Positions 1-5,131 of a DNA stretch of 5,131 bases are shown here, in pieces. The notes below the pieces were generated by a model, which saw only the letters and a list, made by a program, of their open reading frames with translations, did no database searches and had not been told where the DNA came from. Source of the DNA: Desulfobacteraceae bacterium (GTDB lineage Bacteria > Desulfobacterota > Desulfobacteria > Desulfobacterales > Desulfobacteraceae). The stretch spans positions 1 through 5,131 of the forward strand of contig JAAEMC010000398.1 of the NCBI GenBank assembly GCA_024225895.1, read 5' to 3'. A program made the position numbers and the translations under genes. Numbering within the stretch: position 1 is the stretch's first letter; each line of letters begins with the position of its first letter.

Positions 1-103
1 AAATAAAAATAGTAAACTCTCAATCCGCCACCAACTCTATAAAATCTACTCCAAAGCCAATTAAGAGCAATTTTTTTACTCAGGAATAGCTTTTGTCTTT
101 TAT

Positions 104-155
104 AGTGATTCCCAAAAATACTTTCAGAAAAACAATTAAAATAATTGGAATCACT
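104..155. repeat. 52-bp inverted-repeat module
   Basis: AGTGATTCC (104-112) and GGAATCACT (147-155) are a perfect 9-bp inverted repeat enclosing 34 nt. A smaller repeat, CAATT (133-137) and AATTG (143-147), sits against the right arm. No coding sequence is present here. It could be a hairpin, a protein-binding pair or the remains of a small mobile repeat. Confidence 0.45.
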
Positions 156-159
156 TAAA

Positions 160-246
160 AGCAAATCGATTTTGTATAAACTGATTTCTGTCCTTAAAGG
201 GTAGAAATGGCTATACGCTTATCGGAAAGTTATTCTGCGATTTGCT
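160..246. repeat. 87-bp inverted-repeat module with a nested 12-bp hairpin
   Basis: AGCAAATCG (160-168) and CGATTTGCT (238-246) are a perfect 9-bp inverted repeat. Inside it GTATA (174-178) faces TATAC (212-216), and within that 184-208 folds on itself around base 196: ATTTCT pairs with AGAAAT, two G-T pairs follow, then CCTT pairs with AAGG. The three nested stems are compatible with one folded element. It begins 5 nt after the neighbouring 104-155 module. Confidence 0.45.
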
Positions 247-248
247 AT

Positions 249-291
249 AAATAAAAATACGAGCGACCACTCCAGTAGATAGCAGACTACT
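249..291 (-). terminator. Weak candidate terminator downstream of the receptor gene
   Basis: Reading the minus strand past the receptor stop (328), a 5-bp hairpin (CTACT at 287-291 against AGTAG at 274-278) is followed by a 4-bp hairpin with one G-T pair (261-272) and then TATTTTTATTT. The T-rich run is in the right place, but both stems are short, so it is only a candidate. No better terminator is visible between 1 and 327. Confidence 0.25.
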
Positions 292-327
292 TTTCTTTGG
301 GGCAGAATTTGAATTCCTTAAACTCAT

Positions 328-1755
328 CTACCACCTGGAACCGATATATTCGTGGGCTTCACTCATACTCAAAGGGATCGAAGCTGCGCCCGCCCGGATA
401 TAAAAGGCTTCTTTGCCGTTTTCCTTTATAAAAACAGGCTTTTCGCCCGGGTGTATGGTGACACGGCAGATATCGGTGCCTTCAAAGGAATGTATATCCA
501 ATGAAACAAATTTATGATTTTGCCTGCCCAGATGCTGGTTGATCAGGCTTGAAAATTTGAGCATAAATCCGTCCTGGTTGGGCTTTTTTTGAAATGTCTT
601 ATAGTCGGGGTCAATACCAAGGAGTTCTCCCTGGTCGCTGACACCTATAAACAGGAGGCCGCCCTTGGCATTCATAAACGCTGAGATGGTTTTTACAATA
701 ACATATTCCAGGCCCTTGTCCGTCTTTTGTGTTTTCAAATTCCACCGTATGGAGGATTTGAATTCAGTGAACTCGTTTTCTCCTTGATCAATGATGGAAA
801 GCCAATCATCTTTTTCAAAGGATCTGCTATCGGATTTCAATCTCTTAACCCTGGATTTAAGCAACATGGAATAAAACAAAAATCCAATACTGACCGCCAA
901 AAGAAGAATAATCGTCCAGACAATAAGGGTGCGGTACCGAAGAATAAGAGGCTGGGCAGGAATGCTCCATTTTTTGTAAATGGTATCTCCTTCTTTGCTT
1001 ATAACTTGATGTACGCCCCGGACAAACTCAAGCATCCTTTGATTTCCCTTTTGAACACCGGCCCTGAGTTTTCCGGAATAAAGCGTCTGGACATTTCTGA
1101 ATTCAAGGAGGGAATCATATTCTGCAATGAAAAAAAACTGATTTGGAGAATCCAGAACATAAGCTTTCAGTTTCCCGGCCATGGCTTCCTGAACTATCTG
1201 CATGGAACCTGGAAACAATTTAAGCCTGATCTTTGGATACTCTTTTCTTAAATACTCAACAGCTGCATCTTTCTCAATCACCCCGACTATTGTATCGCCA
1301 ATCTCCTTGGCAGAATCAATTTTCAATTCCTTGACCCGGTTTTTGGCCACATAAAGATTGGTTTGAAACTCCAACATCGACTCTGAAAAATCCAGGTACT
1401 CTGCCCTCTTGTCAGAATGGAATAAGCCGATGATGATATCTGCCTCTCCTTTTTTTACCAATTCAAGGCTTTGGCCTAAGTCATTTGGAACAAATTGAAG
1501 AGTGATGTGATTTTCTTTTGCCCAAAGACGCCAGATATCCACCAGAATTCCAACAGCCTCGCCCTGGCTATTAACATAAGAAAAAGGCTTATAATCTTTG
1601 TAGCAGGCAATGGTTAACGATTCAGCAGATACTGTGGAATTCATAATCAAAAGGAAAACAAGGGCGCATAAAAAGATACAGCATCCTGATTTTGCCCCTT
1701 TAACAGACAGGTTCATCCTTTGCTGAATCATTTTAAGGCTGCTTAATTTATCCAT
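328..1755 (-). CDS. Membrane-anchored receptor: SBP_bac_3 periplasmic domain, one TM helix, cytoplasmic AlbA_2 (Schlafen-type) domain
   Basis: I infer a one-component transmembrane receptor: ligand is bound in the periplasm and the output is a cytoplasmic nucleic-acid-acting domain. Numbering is from the ATG at 1755 (475 aa). Residues about 14-44 form a signal peptide, with a long hydrophobic core ending in VSA. Residues 46-264 read as a family 3 solute-binding domain: YKPFSYVNSQGEAVG near the start, GEADIIIGLF, the ligand-contact type Arg117 in KRAEYLDFS, and Asp202 in VLDSP. A single hydrophobic helix spans about 277-299 and is followed by Lys/Arg residues, placing the C-terminus in the cytoplasm. 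Residues about 326-459 match AlbA_2: ENEFTEFKSS (Glu326, Glu331, Lys333), AFMNAKGG, IGVSDQGELLGID (Asp374) and YIRAGAAS. No kinase, GGDEF, ATPase or HTH domain follows. The frame is open up to an ATG at 1809 (493 aa), but that start overlaps the upstream gene by 50 nt. The ATG at 1755 lies 4 nt after that gene's stop, which suggests translational coupling; ATGs at 1731 and 1716 are also possible. None has a well-spaced Shine-Dalgarno. The domain calls are secure, the ligand and output are not known. Confidence 0.88.
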   Translation of the reverse strand: MDKLSSLKMIQQRMNLSVKGAKSGCCIFLCALVFLLIMNSTVSAESLTIACYKDYKPFSYVNSQGEAVGILVDIWRLWAKENHITLQFVPNDLGQSLELVKKGEADIIIGLFHSDKRAEYLDFSESMLEFQTNLYVAKNRVKELKIDSAKEIGDTIVGVIEKDAAVEYLRKEYPKIRLKLFPGSMQIVQEAMAGKLKAYVLDSPNQFFFIAEYDSLLEFRNVQTLYSGKLRAGVQKGNQRMLEFVRGVHQVISKEGDTIYKKWSIPAQPLILRYRTLIVWTIILLLAVSIGFLFYSMLLKSRVKRLKSDSRSFEKDDWLSIIDQGENEFTEFKSSIRWNLKTQKTDKGLEYVIVKTISAFMNAKGGLLFIGVSDQGELLGIDPDYKTFQKKPNQDGFMLKFSSLINQHLGRQNHKFVSLDIHSFEGTDICRVTIHPGEKPVFIKENGKEAFYIRAGAASIPLSMSEAHEYIGSRW

Positions 1756-1759
1756 GGGT

Positions 1760-2203
1760 TTACTGGTTTTTATTTTCAGCCTGGTATCTGGCACCAATAG
1801 TTTCTCCATTCATTAACAAAAGAAATGTGTCTTGAATTTTAAACCCAGTGGTTTGATCCAGGACTTTTGTCAGGGAATGTTCCTGGTCCATCCATCCCTT
1901 GCACGCCTTCCGGGTCATGGCAAGGGGCTCTATTGTCAGAGAGCTGTCCTGAATCTTATACTTACCAAAAAACCTGTTGCACCCCGTATTCCCGCTGACC
2001 CTGCCTGTTTCTTTATCAAATTTTATAAAGGGATCATTGTGGTTTCCCTTTAATTTAATTATTTGTCCATTTATCTTTACAAGTTTCCAATGGGTATCAA
2101 ATAGCGACAGATTGCTATCTGAAACATTGGAAACAGGGGATTTAGGGACACAGGATAAAATGAAAAACAATCCAATGAATATAAGCAGCACTTTTTTTCT
2201 CAT
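1760..2203 (-). CDS. META-domain (HslJ-like) lipoprotein
   Basis: Small envelope lipoprotein of 147 aa. A positively charged start (MRKK) and hydrophobic stretch lead to ILSC, a lipobox with Cys18 as the lipidation site. The mature part from about residue 34 matches the META domain (PF03724): a Trp39-Lys-Leu strand after SLFDTH, an FIKFD strand, the hallmark GNTGCN with Cys75, FGKY, a strand with LTIEPLAMTRKAC (Cys101), and a final strand ending MNGETIGARYQA. Cys75 and Cys101 could form a disulfide after export. Known META proteins include E. coli HslJ, linked to heat and novobiocin resistance; a precise biochemical role is not established for the family. I chose the ATG at 2203 because AGGAAG stands 6 nt upstream; an in-frame TTG one codon earlier (2206) would be only 3 nt from it. 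The gene is the first of a two-gene unit with the receptor downstream, so it may act as an envelope partner for that receptor, which is inference. Family assignment is firm, function open. Confidence 0.87.
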   Translation of the reverse strand: MRKKVLLIFIGLFFILSCVPKSPVSNVSDSNLSLFDTHWKLVKINGQIIKLKGNHNDPFIKFDKETGRVSGNTGCNRFFGKYKIQDSSLTIEPLAMTRKACKGWMDQEHSLTKVLDQTTGFKIQDTFLLLMNGETIGARYQAENKNQ

Positions 2204-2209
2204 CAAACG

Positions 2210-2215
2210 CTTCCT
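2210..2215 (-). promoter_or_regulatory. Ribosome binding site of the META lipoprotein
   Basis: AGGAAG on the minus strand is 6 nt before the ATG at 2203 and only 3 nt before the in-frame TTG at 2206. The spacing favours the ATG as the start codon. Confidence 0.65.
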
Positions 2216-2269
2216 AAAAAATAGATTAAAAATTATGGTACACAGGTTTTTTATTTTTCTTAATCAGAT

Positions 2270-2298
2270 AGCATAATCTGTATTGGCCTGTGTTGCAA
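2270..2298 (-). promoter_or_regulatory. Candidate sigma70-type promoter for the lipoprotein-receptor pair
   Basis: On the minus strand, TTGCAA (2293-2298) is followed after exactly 17 nt by TATGCT (2270-2275). These are 4-of-6 matches to both consensus hexamers with ideal spacing. Transcription would start near 2263, leaving a leader of about 60 nt before the lipoprotein ATG. A short inverted repeat (CAGAT at 2265-2269, ATCTG at 2276-2280) flanks the -10 box. It lies in the only internal gap and faces the correct genes, but in AT-rich DNA such matches also arise by chance. Confidence 0.4.
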
Positions 2299-2323
2299 GA
2301 TTAGCATTGACCACAACACCAAT
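2282..2323. repeat. Imperfect inverted repeat overlapping the candidate -35 box
   Basis: GTGTTG (2290-2295) pairs with CAACAC (2314-2319), and the flanking ATTG (2282-2285) pairs with CAAT (2320-2323) with a 4-nt bulge on one side. The central spacer is 18 nt. The left arm overlaps the candidate -35 hexamer by three bases, a position typical of operators. No regulator can be assigned to it. Confidence 0.35.
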
Positions 2324-2398
2324 ATTTATAAAATGGAGAAAAAGGATAGGGTTATTTCAAATGTTATTATGAGTTTCGGTATAATAAATAGTTGCTGA

Positions 2399-3508
2399 TT
2401 ATGGGATACTCCAAATCTCTTCCAGAATATGGGCAACAACACTTAATCCTTTGGCAAAGGGCTGGGTTTCAATATATTCGCTCTCTAAATGGGAATTTTT
2501 ACCCCGGGTTAATCCAAGGCAGACAGCGGGGATGCCTTTGGAAAATAGGATGTTGGCATCTGTTGAGCCGGCTGAAAGGTTCAGGTCAAATCCATGGGAT
2601 TTGTGAACCTTTTGGCACAGCCGGATAAGATCGCTGTCTTTGGAGATCTCCCCGGCCGGCCGGGTACCGATAATTTCGTATGAAATTGTTGCTTTTTCCG
2701 TGTTAAAAGCTTTGATCATGGTTTCAGCCTGATTCACAAGATTCTCAAGTGCAAAAGGGTCTATGGATCTCAAATCCAAAAGTAGAAAAGCATTATCTGC
2801 GATGGTATTGATGGACCTGCCCCCTTGGATCACCCCAATATTAAAAGTGGTTTTGGGGTCTAAAGGCACTTTAAGATCGGTTAATTCGGCCCCAAGCCGC
2901 ACAAGGGCATGCACGGCACTTCCTTCGCCGAAATCGATCCAGCTGTGCCCGCCTTTGGAAACAGCGGTGATTTTATATCGTTTGGACCCCACGCCTTTTA
3001 CATAAATCCGTCCGAGTTTATGGCCTTCAAGTACGATATAGGCTTTAGGGCATTCATGGGATAATGTTTTCAAAACCTGCTTGATACCGGCCAAGTCTCC
3101 TAGGCCTTCTTCACAGGTATTGGCCACAAGGATTATATCTCCGGCGGGTTTTTCGGCAAAGGTGTCCACCACATCTTTCAACCCCACAAGGGTAGCAACC
3201 CCTAAAGAATTATCCCCGATCCCCGGCCCGTGGATTCTTGTATTTTCTCGCGTTATGGCAAGATCCGTGCTTTCATCAAAAACCGTGTCCAGATGGGCAG
3301 TCAGTACAACAGGATGCGCATCCCCCCCGGGAATTCGACCGTATACATTATGCAATTCATCTGTAAAGACATTTTCCAGCCCTTTTTCGCAAAATAATTT
3401 GAACACATGTTCACTTCGCTTTTTTTCCGAAAAGGTAGGGGCGGCAATCTGCTGGATATTTATTGCTTCCTCAATAATTTGGGAGGCAAATTTTTCATAA
3501 TCGGTCAC
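2399..3508 (-). CDS. M20/M25/M40-family metallopeptidase (peptidase T / carboxypeptidase G2-like)
   Basis: Cytoplasmic zinc-type hydrolase of 369 aa, a usual length for M20 peptidases, with no signal peptide or membrane segment. The two-metal site is readable in order: AHLDTVFD (His72 ligand, Asp74), GPGIGDNS (bridging Asp99), NTCEEGLGD (Glu133 general base, Glu134 ligand), VLEGH (Glu161, probable third ligand) and KNSHLESEYI (His340). The lid/dimerization domain is inserted at about 176-285 and contains the conserved SKGGHSW (His188) and GGRSINTIAD stretches. SAGSTDANI (about 312-320) is the usual M20 loop near the active site. All expected catalytic residues are present, so it should be active. 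The family cleaves peptide or amide bonds in di/tripeptides, carboxypeptidase substrates or acylated amino acids; the sequence alone does not decide the substrate. It starts with GTG inside the last codons of the upstream regulator (overlap GTGA), with AAGGAAG 5 nt before it, so its translation is probably coupled to the regulator. Confidence 0.93.
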   Translation of the reverse strand: MTDYEKFASQIIEEAINIQQIAAPTFSEKKRSEHVFKLFCEKGLENVFTDELHNVYGRIPGGDAHPVVLTAHLDTVFDESTDLAITRENTRIHGPGIGDNSLGVATLVGLKDVVDTFAEKPAGDIILVANTCEEGLGDLAGIKQVLKTLSHECPKAYIVLEGHKLGRIYVKGVGSKRYKITAVSKGGHSWIDFGEGSAVHALVRLGAELTDLKVPLDPKTTFNIGVIQGGRSINTIADNAFLLLDLRSIDPFALENLVNQAETMIKAFNTEKATISYEIIGTRPAGEISKDSDLIRLCQKVHKSHGFDLNLSAGSTDANILFSKGIPAVCLGLTRGKNSHLESEYIETQPFAKGLSVVAHILEEIWSIP

Positions 3509-5118
3509 GGTTGCTTCCTTTTCTCCATTTCTTTTAAAAAAAGTTCGCCGGTTCGGGAAATAGTGGTACCGGCACGTCCCTTCATTACGTTCAACAGCCC
3601 TAAATCATTAAGCCTTTCCTGTCGCAGCCGAAGCTTTTGCTTTGTCAATAAAAGGCCCCGTTCTTTCAAATATTCAATCACCACTGCCCGCCCAAAGGAG
3701 TGGTTTTCTTTTTTGCCTTGAAAATAAATATCTAAGATTTCCAGGTGTTCGTCTAAAAAGCCTGATTTTTCTATTCTTTGAATGATTTCATCGGTATTAG
3801 GGATGTCAGAACCGTCTTCATCGCGGGGCAAAGATTGGGTTTCCCTGTATATATAAAAGGGAAGCATATTTTTGGTGATCTTTTTCTCGTCCAGGCAGGC
3901 CAGGTGAAACAGGACATTGTAAAATTCCTGGACATTTCCTTCCCAGGTATAGGCTTTTAAAATCTGAAGGGCACTTTTACCGATTGTAAGATCCGGACGG
4001 TTCAAATCCCGTACTAAAAATTTATGAATCAGCAAGTCAAAATCGTCCCGGCGCTGTGACAGGGACGGCATGGTGCAAATATGCAAGGAGAGATGGTGAT
4101 AGAGGCTCTGGCGAATCTTTTTGCTTTTAAATGCCTTGATCAAAGGGATGGTGCCTGTGGTCAAAAGCCGTGTCTGAACCCTGATTAATCCTGTCCCCCC
4201 GGACCTGACAAGGACATGATCCGTTAAAAAGGTGGCCAGCTTTTCCTGGAGGCTTTGGGGCATATAGTCGATCTCTTCAATACAGACCGTACCGTTTTGA
4301 GCGGTTTCCAAAAGCCCGGGATAAACAGCCCCCTCAGCTTCCCATCCAAACAGATTCTTTTCAAGGGAGTCACTTTCACTTGTACAGTTGATGCAGAAAA
4401 ATTTATTGGGAGCAAAAGGGGATTCATTATGGATGGCAATGGCAACCCGTCTTTTGCCCACCCCGATGGCGCCGTCAATGTGAACGGGATGGCGGCCATT
4501 GGAAAGCGCTTTTGCCTGCTGGATAAAAGATTGCATGGCCTTGCTTTGGCTGATAAAATCCTTGAAACTCTGGTCTGGGTGGTCATCTTGCTTGGTACCT
4601 ATCCAGGTGGAGATATACTTGTTTTTCCTGGATATAGGCCAATTGGATGAGACATAAACCAGGGAAAGAATATACTGCCGGTTGATTTCTTCATTACTTA
4701 ACCCCAGTCCGCAGAATTCATTGACTTCCATCATGGTTTTAAGACTGATGACCCGAAGGCCGATGTTGATCACATGGTCAATGGTATCCGGCACCAGTTC
4801 CACTTCACCGGTGGTCACGGCACAGTCAATATCTTCTATATCTTTTAATCCCGGATAAAAAGGGATGTAATGATGATCAAACCGGCTTTCCAAAAGCTCC
4901 TGTATAATTTTGCGGGTCACATCTTCATGGTCCCCCACAACCAGGATTTTCCTGCCTTTTTCAAGGGTCAGGATTTCACCTGTGCTCACAAGATTTATGG
5001 AGCGTTTGGCCTTGATAAATCCCCTGATCTCAGGAAAGGTGGCATGGACCAGTTTATCCAGGTTGGGAATGGCGGAAAAAACTATTTCATCCGGTTCAAT
5101 TCTCTCTTTGTCAAACAT
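3505..5118 (-). CDS. Degenerate sigma54-type AAA+ transcriptional regulator with N-terminal sensory region and winged-helix-like C-terminus
   Basis: Probable cytoplasmic regulator of the coupled peptidase gene, 537 aa from the ATG at 5118. Residues 1-140 form an alpha/beta sensory-type region with GRKILVVGDHEDVT, a TTGEVELVP motif and VINIGLRVISL; it somewhat resembles the PrpR_N class of ligand-sensing domains, a tentative call. Residues about 186-405 are an NtrC-type AAA+ domain: Walker A GAIGVGKR (216-223), NLFGWEAEG, Walker B GTVCIEEID (276-284), SLYHHL in place of the arginine-finger segment, and YTWEGNVQEFYN (390-401) in place of WPGNVREL. The sigma54-contacting GAFTGA loop is replaced by GAVYPG (263-268), the Walker B Asp is Glu, and the sensor II Arg is Gln. 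No Fis-type HTH follows. The C-terminus (about 443-535) is helical, then has LTKQKLRLRQERLNDLGLL and a basic GRAGTTISRTGELFL wing-like end. This argues for a sigma54-independent mode, as in TyrR. The ATG lacks a Shine-Dalgarno and the frame stays open to base 5131, so the protein may begin outside the window. Confidence 0.85.
   Translation of the reverse strand: MFDKERIEPDEIVFSAIPNLDKLVHATFPEIRGFIKAKRSINLVSTGEILTLEKGRKILVVGDHEDVTRKIIQELLESRFDHHYIPFYPGLKDIEDIDCAVTTGEVELVPDTIDHVINIGLRVISLKTMMEVNEFCGLGLSNEEINRQYILSLVYVSSNWPISRKNKYISTWIGTKQDDHPDQSFKDFISQSKAMQSFIQQAKALSNGRHPVHIDGAIGVGKRRVAIAIHNESPFAPNKFFCINCTSESDSLEKNLFGWEAEGAVYPGLLETAQNGTVCIEEIDYMPQSLQEKLATFLTDHVLVRSGGTGLIRVQTRLLTTGTIPLIKAFKSKKIRQSLYHHLSLHICTMPSLSQRRDDFDLLIHKFLVRDLNRPDLTIGKSALQILKAYTWEGNVQEFYNVLFHLACLDEKKITKNMLPFYIYRETQSLPRDEDGSDIPNTDEIIQRIEKSGFLDEHLEILDIYFQGKKENHSFGRAVVIEYLKERGLLLTKQKLRLRQERLNDLGLLNVMKGRAGTTISRTGELFLKEMEKRKQP
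3514..3520 (-). promoter_or_regulatory. Ribosome binding site of the M20 peptidase
   Basis: AAGGAAG on the minus strand sits 5 nt before the GTG at 3508. It lies inside the last codons of the upstream regulator (Lys-Arg-Lys-Gln-Pro-stop). It supports the GTG start and a GTGA stop/start overlap, the classic arrangement for translational coupling. Confidence 0.7.
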
Positions 5119-5131
5119 ACCAAGTTGAAAG

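Larger units (their letters stand above)
1..327. other. AT-rich non-coding region downstream of the receptor gene
   Basis: No convincing gene, tRNA or rRNA is visible on either strand. The stretch holds the weak terminator candidate and the two inverted-repeat modules given separately. The 11-nt string AAATAAAAATA occurs twice in the same orientation (1-11 and 249-259), but it is low-complexity. The only small frame with a Shine-Dalgarno-like site is a 15-codon one at 207-254 on the plus strand, which I do not call a gene. Confidence 0.6.

Noticed and set aside
1..327. CRISPR array or tRNA in the non-coding end
   Set aside because: There are no regularly spaced direct repeats and no cloverleaf or CCA end. 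The only direct repeat is an 11-nt low-complexity A/T string occurring twice.
727..1251. Plus-strand open frame of 174 codons
   Set aside because: It lies entirely antisense to the receptor gene, whose minus-strand frame has clear domain motifs. The plus-strand translation shows no recognisable motif.
2364..2387. Hairpin TTATTAT/ATAATAA just after the peptidase stop as a terminator
   Set aside because: The 7-bp stem is entirely A-T with a 10-nt loop and no T-run follows on the minus strand, so it would not work as an intrinsic terminator.
2207..2398. Sigma54 (-24/-12) promoter
   Set aside because: I looked for GG-N10-GC in the minus-strand gap sequence; the GG and GC pairs present have the wrong spacing.
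2651..2664. Perfect 14-bp GC palindrome CCCGGCCGGCCGGG
   Set aside because: It is within peptidase codons for Arg-Pro-Ala-Gly and is explained by codon choice; no partner copy was seen.
3081..3500. Plus-strand open frame of 139 codons
   Set aside because: Antisense to the M20 peptidase, Ser/Pro-rich shadow with no motif.
4224..4586. Minus-strand open frame of 120 codons
   Set aside because: It is inside the AAA+ domain of the regulator in a different frame; the regulator frame carries the Walker A and B motifs there, so this is a shadow.

Overview
The window carries four protein-coding genes, all on the minus strand, so transcription runs from high to low coordinates. It looks like a chromosomal segment of a moderately AT-rich Gram-negative bacterium. 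A Desulfobacter/Desulfobacula-like member of Desulfobacterota is my best guess. That rests on style only: an NtrC-type AAA+ regulator, a receptor built on a periplasmic solute-binding domain, and a META-domain lipoprotein. No taxonomic marker gene is present.

Region 5131-2399 is a two-gene unit. A regulator of about 537 residues (3505-5118) has a small-molecule-sensing-type N-terminal region, a degenerate sigma54-type AAA+ domain and a winged-helix-like C-terminus. It overlaps by 4 nt (GTGA) the GTG start of an M20-family metallopeptidase (2399-3508). The tight coupling suggests that the regulator controls peptide or amino-acid metabolism involving the hydrolase. The regulator's frame stays open to the right edge and its first ATG has no Shine-Dalgarno, so its true N-terminus may lie outside the window.

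Region 2398-2204 is the only sizeable internal gap. It holds a plausible sigma70 promoter pointing left (TTGCAA-17-TATGCT) overlapped by an imperfect inverted repeat.

Region 2203-328 is a second two-gene unit: a META-domain lipoprotein (1760-2203), followed after 4 nt by the most unusual gene of the window (328-1755). The latter encodes a signal peptide, a periplasmic SBP_bac_3-type ligand-binding domain, one membrane helix and a cytoplasmic AlbA_2 (Schlafen-type) domain. This looks like a one-component transmembrane receptor whose output is a nucleic-acid-binding or nuclease-like domain, in the place usually taken by a kinase or GGDEF domain.

Region 1-327 has no convincing gene. It is AT-rich and contains a weak terminator candidate plus two adjacent inverted-repeat modules, one with a nested 12-bp hairpin, whose role is unknown.
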